The translations under genes were made by a program, and so were the position numbers. From positions 26,534-90,533 of the forward strand of contig CAMDHP010000001.1 of the NCBI GenBank assembly GCA_945898185.1: a stretch of DNA of 64,000 nt. Direction: 5' to 3'. Below are positions 1 through 10,492 of the stretch, piece by piece. The DNA is from Akkermansia muciniphila. Its GTDB lineage: Bacteria > Verrucomicrobiota > Verrucomicrobiia > Opitutales > Opitutaceae. The notes below the pieces were generated by a model, which saw nothing but the letters and a program-made list of their open reading frames with translations, was not told the origin of the DNA and made no database searches. How positions within the stretch are numbered: position 1 is the stretch's first letter; the number at the start of each line of letters is the position of its first letter.

Positions 1-2124
1 GATGTCGCCACCGGCGGCAACGGCACCCTGAGCGCCAAGCTGACCGGCTCCAACGCACTAAGCAAGACCGGCACGGGCAACCTCACGCTCTCCAACGCAG
101 CCAACGACTTCGTTGGTAATATTTCCATCGGTGGCGGCACCCTCGAAATCACATCCGATGGCGCGCTGGGCAACACCGCGAACGACATCGCACTCGCCGG
201 CGGCACCCTCAAAACCCAAACCTCCATTTCACTCAACACTGGTCGCGACCTCAGCGGCGCTGGATCGCTCGCCATCGCAAGTGGCCAGACCCTCACCCTG
301 AACGGCAACTTGACCAGCGCCGCCCTCACCCTCTCCGAGACGGGCACCCTGGCTCTGGCCGGTAGCACTAACAGCGCCTCCAGCCTTGCCTTCACCGCCC
401 CTGGAGCTGTCAGCGGCACTGCACTTACCCTTAACGGCGGCATCACCACCGGTGCCTACTCCGGCAACGCGAGCGTAAGCAATAACCTCGATTTCGGCAC
501 CACCGCCGACCGCGCACTCATGATTGAAGGCAATCTCCAGCTCGCCGGTAGCACAACCCTAGGAGCGGCCCGCCGCTTGATCAAGACCGGCAACGGAACC
601 CTCACTCTCTCTGGCGATCAAGCCGGGAATCTCGGGGGCATTCGGCTCGGCGTTCAAGGTGCGACACCGGTCGAAGGCGGCTCCCTTGTTGTCTCCGCCA
701 ACAACGCTCTCGGTAACACTACCTTCCAGTTCAACTCTGGAACCCTGAGCTCCTCCGGTGAGCGGACTTTCGCGAACGCTATCTCCATCGGTGGACGCGG
801 CAACGGTGTATCCGCACCCACCCTTTCTGGCTCAAATGCCACCTTTAACGGCAGCGGAAATGGATTTTTCGAAGCGACCGGCACCACGGGTGAACTTCGT
901 CTCGATGTGAATAACACGACGACCATCACTGGCAACTGGACGGCAACAAGCGGCGCCGGCAATTCCACCGGCATCACGATCGGCGGCACCGGCAGTTTGG
1001 TTCTCGGTGGCAACGCCTCGGCTCTCACGGAAACCGTGACTCTCGCCAACTCCGTCAGCCTCCAAGTCAGAAACGCCCTCGGCGGCGGCGTAACCGCAGG
1101 CTCTGGCACCACCCTCGGCGGCAACGGCACCATCGCCGGCAACGTAGCCCTCGCCAGCGCCACCATCGGCTCAGCTGGCGATACGCTCAGCCTCGGCAGC
1201 AACCTCACCACCACCGGCACGAGCAACGTCGCCGCATCATCCGTCGTGAATGTAGCTGGCTCCACTACCGTCTCGACCGGCACCTTCACGCTTAATGGCG
1301 AGCTCAACAGCTCTGGTGGCGTGACTGTCGCGACCGGTGCATCCTTGGTCGGCAATGCGAACATCACCAACGCTACCACCCTCTCCGGCGGCACCCTCGG
1401 CACCTCGGGCAACACGCTTACCCTTGGCAGCACCCTCGGCGTCACAGAGAGCAGCTCCATCGCCAGCGGCGTGACCGTCAACGTTGGCGGCACCACGACC
1501 CTCAGCGGCGGCGTGTTCTCGGTCAACGGCACTCTCGGTGGCACAGGCTCGAAAATCGTCGGCACCGGCGCCACCCTCGGCGGCAACGGCACCATCAGCG
1601 GCCCCACCACCATCCAGTCCGGTGGCTTCCTCTCCCCCGGCAACAGCCCCGGCATCCAAACCTTCACCGATGACCTCACCCTCTCGGGCACGACCGTCAT
1701 GGAAATTAACGGCACCGTTCGCGGCACCGGCTACGACGGCATCAATCTTACCGGCACGATCGCCGATACGCTTACCTATGGCGGAACTCTGAGCATGTCA
1801 TTCAACGCCCCGATCACAGCCACCGTTTATGACCTCTTCGCCATCGGTAGCGTCGTCGAGGGCGGTGACTTTGGAATCGTTTCCATCGGAGGCACCGCTG
1901 TCGTCGCGACCACCGGAACAATCACCGGCTCCGGTTGGACCGCCACCGTGGCCGAAATCCTTTCAGGGCCGACCTGGAACCTGATCTTCAGCAATGCCAC
2001 CGGCGACCTCACCATCACCGCCATCCCAGAGCCCTCCGCCTACGCCGCGCTCGCCGGTTTCGGCATGATCGGCTTCGCGCTGTATCGCCGCCGCAGTCAG
2101 AACGCCGCCAAACGCGCCGCCTGA
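1..2124 (+). CDS. PATR-repeat surface protein with PEP-CTERM signal (5' truncated)
   Basis: The reading frame is open from base 1, so the start lies outside the window; 707 residues are visible. It is Gly/Ser/Thr/Asn-rich with repeated turns such as LSKTGTGNLTLS and GGNGTISG, typical of the autotransporter-associated beta-strand repeat (PATR) that folds as a beta-helix. A GGFLSPGNSPGIQ segment near the end is common in this class. The C-terminus, from visible residue 676, is PEPSAYAALAGFGMIGFA followed by a YRRR basic tail: a PEP-CTERM signal recognised by exosortases. No autotransporter beta-barrel follows, so surface sorting by an exosortase is inferred. Function is unknown; surface or extracellular matrix is likely. 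A good terminator follows at 2174. Confidence 0.85.
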   Translation, partial: DVATGGNGTLSAKLTGSNALSKTGTGNLTLSNAANDFVGNISIGGGTLEITSDGALGNTANDIALAGGTLKTQTSISLNTGRDLSGAGSLAIASGQTLTLNGNLTSAALTLSETGTLALAGSTNSASSLAFTAPGAVSGTALTLNGGITTGAYSGNASVSNNLDFGTTADRALMIEGNLQLAGSTTLGAARRLIKTGNGTLTLSGDQAGNLGGIRLGVQGATPVEGGSLVVSANNALGNTTFQFNSGTLSSSGERTFANAISIGGRGNGVSAPTLSGSNATFNGSGNGFFEATGTTGELRLDVNNTTTITGNWTATSGAGNSTGITIGGTGSLVLGGNASALTETVTLANSVSLQVRNALGGGVTAGSGTTLGGNGTIAGNVALASATIGSAGDTLSLGSNLTTTGTSNVAASSVVNVAGSTTVSTGTFTLNGELNSSGGVTVATGASLVGNANITNATTLSGGTLGTSGNTLTLGSTLGVTESSSIASGVTVNVGGTTTLSGGVFSVNGTLGGTGSKIVGTGATLGGNGTISGPTTIQSGGFLSPGNSPGIQTFTDDLTLSGTTVMEINGTVRGTGYDGINLTGTIADTLTYGGTLSMSFNAPITATVYDLFAIGSVVEGGDFGIVSIGGTAVVATTGTITGSGWTATVAEILSGPTWNLIFSNATGDLTITAIPEPSAYAALAGFGMIGFALYRRRSQNAAKRAA

Positions 2125-2173
2125 TCAGCCCTTCACCTTAAACTCCCACCTTAATCTTCTGCCAACGGCAGAT

Positions 2174-2207
2174 GGCCCGCCCTCACCCGGCGGGCCCTTT
2201 TTGTTTT
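2174..2207 (+). terminator. Intrinsic terminator of the PEP-CTERM gene
   Basis: A perfect 8-bp stem, GGCCCGCC at 2174-2181 and GGCGGGCC at 2189-2196, with a 7-nt loop, is followed by CTTTTTGTTTT. It sits 50 bases after the stop codon of the PATR/PEP-CTERM gene. Confidence 0.85.
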
Positions 2208-2641
2208 GCGCCTAAGACCCTGCCGCTGGGGAGGAAAACGACGATGAGCGCGGCAAGGGGAAGAAACCAAATGGCCGAACCGTTCAGATTTTTAACGCGA
2301 AGACGCGAAGAGCCGATAAGATCGGTAGGTAAATGAATTAAACCTAAATTCGGCAGTTCAAACCGACCGCGGATTACGCGGATCGAGCGGATAAAACAGG
2401 ATACAGAAAATACCACGAACCGAAGGAACTCACCCTGGGGGTGATGCATAGATGTTTGGCAATCGTCTGGTATCCGCGTCCATCCGCGTAATCCGCGGTT
2501 TCCAATGCCGTTTTTAGGCTGAAAGCTAGGGGCGGGGTAGGTATCAGGAGTCCCCTTTGCCTCCGTGCCTCTATGGTGAAAAACTTCAGCGCGTGCGCTT
2601 TGGTTTTGTTTTCGCGGGATTCGTGTGTTTCGTCACCCGCT
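2208..2641. repeat. Gene-free stretch built of palindromic repeat modules
   Basis: No credible gene. An 18-nt perfect inverted repeat, ACCGCGGATTACGCGGAT at 2366-2383 and its complement at 2482-2499, forms the core. The block 2425-2525 has a close match on the opposite strand at 58410-58511. A second module type flanks it: a TTTTTAACGCGAAGACGCG arm near 2287 and a facing, diverged arm (CCTCCGTGCCTCTATGGTG) near 2560. The small open frames here are products of the repeats. The start of queF lies just beyond. Confidence 0.7.
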
Positions 2642-3001
2642 ATGTCAGACGCAAAACTTCTAGAGATTTTTCCCAATCCCGCGCCCAAGCGCGATTTTCT
2701 GATCGAGCACACGCATCACGAATTCACCTCGGTGTGCCCGATGACGGGGCATCCCGATTTCGGCAACATCACGGTGCGCTACGTGCCGGATAAAACCTGC
2801 GTGGAGCTGAAGTCGCTCAAGATCTATTTCCACGCCTTCCGCAACCAGGGTATCTTCTTCGAGGCAGTGACCAATAAAATCTGCGACGACCTCGGCGCGG
2901 CGCTCAAGCCCCGCAGCTTGGAAATCGTGGCGGACTGGAAGGCGCGCGGCGGCTTCACCTCGGTGGTGACGGCGCGCTGGACCAAGCCGAAGGCCAAGTA
3001 A
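2642..3001 (+). CDS. queF: NADPH-dependent 7-cyano-7-deazaguanine reductase QueF
   Basis: 119 residues. QueF reduces preQ0 (7-cyano-7-deazaguanine) to preQ1 in the queuosine pathway for tRNA wobble position 34, in the cytoplasm. The catalytic cysteine lies in TSVCPMTGHPDFG (Cys32), with the proton-transfer Asp39 seven residues on, the spacing known for the family. The QueF signature ELKSLKIYF (residues 55-63) follows. Length fits the short, single-domain YkvM type. A longer frame opens upstream at 2573, but that part is repeat sequence, so the ATG at 2642 starting MSDAKLLEIF is chosen. No other queuosine gene is adjacent. Confidence 0.93.
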   Translation: MSDAKLLEIFPNPAPKRDFLIEHTHHEFTSVCPMTGHPDFGNITVRYVPDKTCVELKSLKIYFHAFRNQGIFFEAVTNKICDDLGAALKPRSLEIVADWKARGGFTSVVTARWTKPKAK

Positions 3002-3116
3002 AAGTCGGGCGAGCGGTCAGCTGTGCGGCCCGTCCCAACAACGCGCTCTTTCTGCGAAGCCTGATGACGCAGCAAAGGCGCCGCACAGCCGGGCTTTCTA
3101 AACGCGGCTGGGCCTA

Positions 3117-3881
3117 CTAGAGCCGCCGCGCCTTGCCGGCGGTGTTGGCCCCTTCCCACTCCTCTTTGGTCGGGAGGGTGTTAGGCATCGCCGTCTCCGC
3201 TACGAGTTCGTCGCCCCGGTAAATACGCACCCAGACGCCATGAAGTTTATCCCGGGCGGTGCGTTTTTTATCGGAGTCGCTCCAGACCCAACCGGACTTC
3301 AAGGCGACCTTCACCGCCTCCACCGTGTCGGTGCGAAATTGCACCCGGCCGCTCATCGGTATCGGCTCCACCTCGGCCTGACCGCGACGGCGCTTGAGCT
3401 TGGCCTCCTCCTTCGAGTCGATGAGTTGCTCCGAGGGATCCAGAAAGAGCACGTATTCGGCCCGGAGTTTATCGAGCGGCTGGTTTGAGCGGTTGGCGAG
3501 AGTGACGTTAAAACCCCACTGTTCGTAGCTGTAAGTCACGCCGGTAGCCTCCTTCTTTTCGGTCGAAAATTTGGCGCGGCTGAGCTCGATCAACACGCTG
3601 CCGGCCGGCATCGGCTTGGGCTTGGCGGCCGCCTCAATGGCCTCGGTGCGGAGGGCGCGTTGGTCATCCTCGGCGAGGGCGGAGAAGGGCAGGGTGAGAA
3701 CCTGGCCGGTGTCGCTCCGTTTGAGGCGCACGCCCTCGGCCTCGAACGAGATAATGTCGGCCTCAATGGTGCGCCCATCCTTGGCGGTGAAAGTGCGGGC
3801 GTGGGCAGGCGACACCGAGGCAAACAAGACGGCACCAAGAATCGAAAGAGTGAGCAAAAGGCGTGGAAGCATGGTAAACAA
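3117..3881 (-). CDS. Secreted protein with N-terminal SHD1-like domain
   Basis: 254 residues. A signal peptide covers about residues 1-28 (hydrophobic LLLTLSILGAVLFASVS, then AHA). Residues 29-78 (RTFTAKDGRTIEADIISFE and following) match the pattern of the SHD1 domain, which is widespread in Verrucomicrobiota and Planctomycetota exported proteins and has no settled function there. The rest (residues 90-254) is predicted beta-rich and I do not recognise it. It is convergent with queF, 115 bases away; a 9-bp inverted repeat (3021-3029 / 3080-3088) lies between them without a clear T-run. Envelope location is inferred; function unknown. Confidence 0.7.
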   Translation of the reverse strand: MFTMLPRLLLTLSILGAVLFASVSPAHARTFTAKDGRTIEADIISFEAEGVRLKRSDTGQVLTLPFSALAEDDQRALRTEAIEAAAKPKPMPAGSVLIELSRAKFSTEKKEATGVTYSYEQWGFNVTLANRSNQPLDKLRAEYVLFLDPSEQLIDSKEEAKLKRRRGQAEVEPIPMSGRVQFRTDTVEAVKVALKSGWVWSDSDKKRTARDKLHGVWVRIYRGDELVAETAMPNTLPTKEEWEGANTAGKARRL

Positions 3882-4048
3882 TACCTATGCCTCGAGGCGG
3901 AACGCGACAAGGTTAAGCAAGGGCGCTTCGGTTACTTTTTAAAAACGGGAACCCGGGCCCTCCGCGCAAGCCGGCCATCCCTGAACGCGAAGCCGATATC
4001 AAGGGCCGCAGGCGAGATCGTTTCAAAGCGAACGCGGGTGCGCGGATT

Positions 4049-4087
4049 CGACTTCGCGTCCCTTCGCGAGCCTTCGCTGTTAAAAAA
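4049..4087 (-). repeat. Single arm of the TTTTTAAC(G)CGAAG repeat family
   Basis: Read on the minus strand this is a run of AGCGAAGG/CGCGAAGG/ACGCGAAG words after TTTTTTAAC. It resembles the arms near 2287, 48371 and 58541. It lies between the divergent-side start of the SHD1 gene and the end of the phosphatase gene at 4127. Confidence 0.5.
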
Positions 4088-4126
4088 TGCCGCGCTCCGG
4101 CCCGAGTTACGGTTCTGAGCTTCGAA

Positions 4127-4894
4127 TTAAGCGCGCAGCGCAGCGACCACGGCGGCGTGAAGCTCCGGCGTGGCGGCGGCGATGATGTGCGCAGCCGGGT
4201 AGGCCGCCCCACCCTGCCAATCGCTGATGACGCCGCCCGCGCCGCGCACCACCGGGATGAGCGCTGCGATGTCCCACGGGTTCATGATCGGGTCGAGGCA
4301 AACATCCGCGCGCCCGCTGGCTAGCAGCAGGTAGCCGTAACAATCTCCCCAGGTGCGCACCAAGCGGGCGCGGGCGAGCAGGCGCTCGCAGGCCGCGCCG
4401 TTCTGGTAGCGCGCAAGGTTGAGATGGTCGCTGGTGAGCACCGTAGCCTGCGCGACTTCGGTGGTGGCGCGGCAACGCACGGGGCGGCCGTTGAGGGTCG
4501 TGAGCACGTTATCACCGAGCAGAAGCTGCCCGAGCACGGGCTGGTGGATGCAACCCAGCACGGGCTGGCCGCGATGGAGCAGCGCGATGAGGGTGCCCCA
4601 CAGCGGGACGGCGGTGATGAAGGCCTTGGTGCCGTCAATCGGATCGATCACCCAGACAAACTCCGCGTCCTCCCGCACGTTGCCGAGCTCCTCGCCGATG
4701 ATGCCGTGAGTGGGGAAACGCGCCTCAATCAGCCGACGCAACAGCGCCTCCGCGCCTCGATCGGCGGCGGTGACGGGAGAGGCATCGTCCTTGGACTCCA
4801 CCGCAAGATCAGTGCGCCCGTAAAACGGCAGGATAAACCGACCGCTCTCGGCGGCGAGTTCGGCGATGAAGGCGCGATAGGGTGCGAGGTCCAT
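4127..4894 (-). CDS. Inositol-monophosphatase-family phosphatase (histidinol-phosphatase HisN-like)
   Basis: 255 residues. Belongs to the lithium-sensitive, Mg-dependent phosphatase superfamily. Metal ligands are visible: GEE at residues 67-69, WVIDPIDGTKAF at 81-92 (Asp84, Asp87) and WDIAALIPVVRGAGG at 207-221 (Asp208). The overall form resembles the HisN group, which removes phosphate from L-histidinol phosphate, but inositol-1-phosphate or 3'-phosphoadenosine 5'-phosphate are also possible substrates, and no histidine gene is nearby to decide. It is transcribed away from the exonuclease-like gene at 5013; a palindromic repeat fills the shared upstream region. Confidence 0.82.
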   Translation of the reverse strand: MDLAPYRAFIAELAAESGRFILPFYGRTDLAVESKDDASPVTAADRGAEALLRRLIEARFPTHGIIGEELGNVREDAEFVWVIDPIDGTKAFITAVPLWGTLIALLHRGQPVLGCIHQPVLGQLLLGDNVLTTLNGRPVRCRATTEVAQATVLTSDHLNLARYQNGAACERLLARARLVRTWGDCYGYLLLASGRADVCLDPIMNPWDIAALIPVVRGAGGVISDWQGGAAYPAAHIIAAATPELHAAVVAALRA

Positions 4895-4914
4895 GAAGGA
4901 AGATTCGGAGGTCT

Positions 4915-5010
4915 AACCATGAAACACGTGAAACACACGAAAAACGAACCGGATTTAAAGGTCGGGCCATGATGACTGGATTTCGTGCTCTTTCGTGTGT
5001 TTCGTGATCC
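4915..5010. repeat. Inverted repeat of the CACGAAA family
   Basis: A perfect 13-nt inverted repeat, GAAACACACGAAA at 4930-4942 and its complement at 4991-5003, lies inside longer, looser arms (4921-4948 and 4981-5010) made of CACGAAA/AAACAC words. It lies between two divergent genes and nearly touches the start of the downstream one at 5013. Confidence 0.65.
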
Positions 5011-5012
5011 TC

Positions 5013-5708
5013 ATGTTCTGGAACGATCAGCTTATTCACTTCGTTGATTTCGAGGGATCGATCGTGTCAGGGATTCTTGAATACGGCTTCGTTTCGCTGC
5101 GCGGCGGAAAAGTTGTGTCGGCGGGCGGGCGCTTCTGCCGGCCCGCGGGCCGGGTGCGGGCGGAAGAAACCGCGGTGCACGGGCTCGCCGCGGAAGCCCT
5201 GGCGGACTGCGCACCCTTCGCGGATGAGTTCGATATTTTTTCCCGATTACGGGAAACCGGACCGCTGGCGGCGCATTTTTCAAACGCGGAAAACACCTTG
5301 ATCAAAACAACCTGGCCCTACCCCCGAGCGGTCCCGGATTTCACGCATGCCACCGACGCCCGCCTCGTCCTCGACTGGGGACCGTGGATAGATACCGGGC
5401 GGCTCTACACGCAAACACGGGGCGGCGCGGGCGGAGTTGCTCAGGGGACCACCAGCGGACTCGGGCTGGCCGAGCTCGTGGCGGCCGAGGGCTTGCAAGC
5501 GCGGCTCGACGCGCTGGCGGCGGAGCATTGTCCGCCAGAGCGTCGGCACTACCACGCGGCGCTCTATGATGCACTCGCCGGAGCGTTGCTGTTGACCCGG
5601 CTGGCGGCATTGCCCGCCTGGGGTGATAAATCGCTGCGCTGGCTGATCGAGCACAGCACCCTGAACGCGGGAAAACGCGAAATCCTGCGGCAGGGGGAGC
5701 TGTTCTAG
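5013..5708 (+). CDS. DEDDh-type 3'-5' exonuclease (DnaQ-like)
   Basis: 231 residues. The N-terminus IHFVDFEG gives the Exo I motif (Asp12, Glu14). HYHAALYDALAGALLL near residue 181 gives Exo III (His181-X4-Asp186), so the RNase-H-like DEDDh fold is supported. The middle motif AAHFSNAENTLIK (residues 86-98) stands where HNAxxD is usual; an obvious Asp is missing and Glu93 may replace it. Substrate (DNA proofreading or RNA) cannot be told. A GTG at 4995 extends the frame into a repeat arm, so ATG 5013 is preferred. The stop overlaps that of the convergent HAD gene: CTAG at 5705-5708 gives TAG on both strands. Confidence 0.72.
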   Translation: MFWNDQLIHFVDFEGSIVSGILEYGFVSLRGGKVVSAGGRFCRPAGRVRAEETAVHGLAAEALADCAPFADEFDIFSRLRETGPLAAHFSNAENTLIKTTWPYPRAVPDFTHATDARLVLDWGPWIDTGRLYTQTRGGAGGVAQGTTSGLGLAELVAAEGLQARLDALAAEHCPPERRHYHAALYDALAGALLLTRLAALPAWGDKSLRWLIEHSTLNAGKREILRQGELF

Positions 5709-6358
5709 CCGCAAACGACGAGACTGGAGAGCTGCGCCAGCGTCACGGAATGGAGCGAATCCCAGCGGGCGGTGGCGTGGGGAAAGTCGTGATGGGCAGT
5801 TGCGGGGTTGGGGATGACAACCACTCGCAATCCGGCGCGGGCCGCGGCGACGTGTCCTGGCACCGAGTCCTCAAATGCAATCGCATCAAGCGCCGGGATG
5901 CCAAGTCGAGCGAGGGCCGCGATGTAGAGGTCCGGCGCGGGTTTACCAAACTGCACATCTCCGCGACAGAGCACGGCGTCGAAAAACCCAAGCAGGCCGC
6001 GCGGGGCTAATTGGCCCTCGACGTGAGAGTGACTGGAGTTGGACGCAACGGCCAGCCGCAGACCCGCCGCGCGAGCCTCGGCAAGCAGGTCCGCAATCCC
6101 GGGCCGGACGGGAGCGGCGGCCATCAAAGCACGGGCGAGCACGCGGTGGCGCTGTTCGAGCCCCTCCCTGTCGTGTAAGAGAGGATACGCTTCCCATTTG
6201 TCAGACACGATACCCACGTGCCCCACGAGCGCATGAAGCACCTCCGGACGGGCCAAGCGTCCGTCTTCGCGGTGAATGGTTTGCCACGAGTCTATGATCG
6301 CGGACTCGGTGTCTACTATAAGCCCGTCAAAATCGAAGATAAGTCCGCGCAATCCCAT
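5705..6358 (-). CDS. HAD-superfamily phosphatase, beta-phosphoglucomutase-like
   Basis: 217 residues. Motif I DFDGLIVD (residues 9-16) holds the nucleophile Asp9 and Asp11; motif II is VASNSS, motif III the Lys of FGKPAPD and motif IV FEDSVPG. The alpha-helical cap between motifs I and II and the total length fit HAD subfamily IA, which includes sugar-phosphate phosphatases and beta-phosphoglucomutase. The physiological substrate cannot be read from the sequence. It converges on the exonuclease-like gene with shared stop bases, and diverges from the pyrophosphatase gene at 6550. Confidence 0.85.
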   Translation of the reverse strand: MGLRGLIFDFDGLIVDTESAIIDSWQTIHREDGRLARPEVLHALVGHVGIVSDKWEAYPLLHDREGLEQRHRVLARALMAAAPVRPGIADLLAEARAAGLRLAVASNSSHSHVEGQLAPRGLLGFFDAVLCRGDVQFGKPAPDLYIAALARLGIPALDAIAFEDSVPGHVAAARAGLRVVVIPNPATAHHDFPHATARWDSLHSVTLAQLSSLVVCG

Positions 6359-6549
6359 GGCGGGATCGTGACCATGAAGCGCAATGGCGCAACCACCGGC
6401 GGCACTTGGCGAAAGCCCATGGAGGCAGCGGCCGCCCCCCCTTTTTTTAAGGACCGAAGAAAGACGGCGACCCAGCGGGCTTTATCGGTCGGCGCCTCAC
6501 GGTCCATCTTGCAGATGTCGGCCCCCTTCGTTCTTACTCCAGACCCACG

Positions 6550-8274
6550 ATGTCCACGGCTTCCCTCCACCCCACCTATATCATCGGCCACAAAAACCCC
6601 GACGCCGACTCCATCTGCGCCGCCATCGCCTACGCCGCCTACAAAGAAGCCCGAGGCCTCCCCGGCTACATCGCCGCCCGCTGCGGTAACTCCAACGCCC
6701 GCATCGACGCCATCCTGAATCGCTTTCAACACCCGCTGCCGCTTCTCCTCTCCGATGTCACCCCGCGCGTCCGCGATCTGATGGTTTCCAACGTCGTGAG
6801 CGTCTCGCAGGACGCCACCTGCGCCGAGGCCCTTGAATTAATTGACGCCCACGACGTTCGCATCCTGCCCGTCGTCGCCGCCGACCAAAGCGTCGTCGGC
6901 ACCGTGTCCATTTTTCAACTCGGCGGTTTCTTCGTCCCCAAGGTCCGCGAGCCACGCGAAATGCGCAAGGTCCACACCAGCCTGAGCCATATCGTCCGCG
7001 CCCTCCACGCCACGATCATCCACCTGCCGGAGCCCACCCGCGAGGACGAGCTCTTCGTGCGCGTCGGCGCGATGGATATCACATCCTTCGGCAAAGCTTC
7101 CGCCTCCGATGGCATTCGCGCGGAGCAGTCCATCATCATCGTCGGCGACCGGCGCGACATCCAGCTCCGCTCGATCGAGATGGGCGTCCGCCTGCTCGTC
7201 ATCACCGGTAATCTACCCGCTGAAGCCGACATCGTCCAAGCCGCCGCCGCACGCGGCGTCGCCTTGATTGTCAGCCCCTCCGACACCGCCACCTCGGCCT
7301 GGCTCATCCGCTCAGCCACCAAACTCGACCGCCTCATCGACCGCAAGTACGCCTCCCTCCCGCCCGATCTGCGCATCTCGGATCTGCGCAAAAAAATCAA
7401 CAGCCACAACACTGCCGCCTTCGTCGTCATGGGCGAGGACGGCCGCCTCCTCGGCATCCTCACCCGCACTGACGTCCTTAAGCCCTCCCGCACCCGCCTC
7501 GTCCTCGTTGACCACAACGAAATGTCCCAAGCCGTCACCGGCGCCGAGGAGGTCACCATCACCGAGATCATAGACCACCATCGCCTCGGCTCCCTTTCCA
7601 CCCAGCAGCCGATCCTGTTTATCAACGACCCCGTCGGCTCCACCTGCACCATCATCGCCGAGCTCTTCCGCCGCGACGGCCTCGCCCCCACGCCCCAAAT
7701 CGCCGGTATTCTCATGAGCGGCATCATCTCCGACACGCTCCACCTCAACAGCCCCACCTCCACCGAAAAGGACGCAATCCTGCTCACCTGGCTCTCGCGA
7801 ATTGCCTCCATTGATTCCCGCCAGCTCGCAGAGCTTATCTTCAGCTCCGGCTCCGTCATCCTCGCCAACCCGCCCGAGAAGGTCATCCGCACCGACTTCA
7901 AGGCCTACAACGAGGACAACGTTCGCTTCGCCGTCTCCCAAGTCGAGGAACTCGGCTTCGGTAACTTCTGGCAGCACTCGAAACAACTCATCCGCGCCCT
8001 CGACGAACTCTGCACCCAAGAAGATCTCTGCTTCGCCTGCCTGCTCGTCACCGACATCAACACTCAAAATTCGCTCCTCCTTTTCAAGGGCGACCCCGAG
8101 ATCACCGCCCGCATCACCTACCCCACCGTTGAGGAGGGCGAGATCTTCGACCTGCCGGGCATCGTCAGCCGCAAGAAACAGCTCATCCCCTACCTGACCA
8201 CCTTGCTGCGCGAAATCGCCAGCGACGGCCTCACCCCCACCCATCGCGGCAGGAATTATAAACCCGGCGCGTAG
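6550..8274 (+). CDS. Manganese-dependent family II inorganic pyrophosphatase with CBS-DRTGG-CBS insert
   Basis: 574 residues. Hydrolyses pyrophosphate to phosphate in the cytoplasm, pulling biosynthetic reactions forward. The DHH-superfamily metal motifs are present: GHKNPDADS (13-21), DHNE (from 321) and DHHR (from 342), followed by the DHHA2 region to the C-terminus. Between the first and second motifs lie a CBS repeat (from about 70), a DRTGG-like segment (about 200-270) and a second CBS repeat (about 280-310). In characterised CBS-PPases this insert binds adenine nucleotides and controls activity. Starts at the ATG of MSTASLHPTYI after a C-rich leader. Confidence 0.93.
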   Translation: MSTASLHPTYIIGHKNPDADSICAAIAYAAYKEARGLPGYIAARCGNSNARIDAILNRFQHPLPLLLSDVTPRVRDLMVSNVVSVSQDATCAEALELIDAHDVRILPVVAADQSVVGTVSIFQLGGFFVPKVREPREMRKVHTSLSHIVRALHATIIHLPEPTREDELFVRVGAMDITSFGKASASDGIRAEQSIIIVGDRRDIQLRSIEMGVRLLVITGNLPAEADIVQAAAARGVALIVSPSDTATSAWLIRSATKLDRLIDRKYASLPPDLRISDLRKKINSHNTAAFVVMGEDGRLLGILTRTDVLKPSRTRLVLVDHNEMSQAVTGAEEVTITEIIDHHRLGSLSTQQPILFINDPVGSTCTIIAELFRRDGLAPTPQIAGILMSGIISDTLHLNSPTSTEKDAILLTWLSRIASIDSRQLAELIFSSGSVILANPPEKVIRTDFKAYNEDNVRFAVSQVEELGFGNFWQHSKQLIRALDELCTQEDLCFACLLVTDINTQNSLLLFKGDPEITARITYPTVEEGEIFDLPGIVSRKKQLIPYLTTLLREIASDGLTPTHRGRNYKPGA

Positions 8275-8291
8275 CCCGCCGCCATCCGTCG

Positions 8292-8386
8292 ATCGTTCTC
8301 TTACTCGTTCTCGTTCTCGGCGGGGGCGTGGGGGAGCGAAGCTGGGTTCGGCCGAGAACGAGAACGGGTAAGAGAACGAGAACGAT
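8292..8386. repeat. Inverted repeat of the GTTCTCGTTCTC family
   Basis: A left arm (8292-8320) and a right arm (8352-8386) match as inverted copies of an ATCGTTCTC...TTACTCGTTCTCGTTCTCGG unit, the right arm holding six extra bases. It lies between the pyrophosphatase and glnS genes. A single related arm occurs at about 17292-17325. Confidence 0.7.
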
Positions 8387-8499
8387 TTTTCGACCCTTCC
8401 ACAAACCGCCCTCCGCCCTCAGGTCTCGGCCCTCAGGTCTTCCGTCCTTCGTCCCCGCGCTTGCCTCCGCGCCACCCAATCCCGCATGTTCCACCGTTT

Positions 8500-10317
<1,818 letters not shown>

Positions 10318-10492
10318 GATACTCCGCCCGCCACCATCAGGCGCGCCAGTGGGGACGGATTTGCGAGCAGGCCGGGTGCGTTTCTCGGCCCGAGGCCTTG
10401 ATCCGGGTGCTCATGCAGAACTCGTCCGCGAGCTAAGCGTGGCCCGGCAAGAACACGCCCACGCCGACCGCATTTCGGTCAAAACGCCGACC

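Noticed and set aside
654-1727. 357-residue open frame antisense to the PATR gene
   Set aside because: Low-complexity Val/Pro-rich product, a shadow of the repetitive Gly/Thr coding strand; the plus-strand frame has clear family motifs.
2183-2712. Several small open frames between the PEP-CTERM gene and queF
   Set aside because: They run through palindromic repeat arms; their products contain words such as IRVIRG that are translations of the ATCCGCGTAATCCGCGG repeat.
3021-3088. Possible terminator between queF and the SHD1 gene
   Set aside because: A 9-bp inverted repeat exists but its arms are 50 bases apart and no T-run follows on either strand.
8292-8386. CRISPR-like array from repeated GTTCTCGTTCTC words
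   Set aside because: Only two inverted arms with no regularly spaced direct repeats or spacers and no cas genes.
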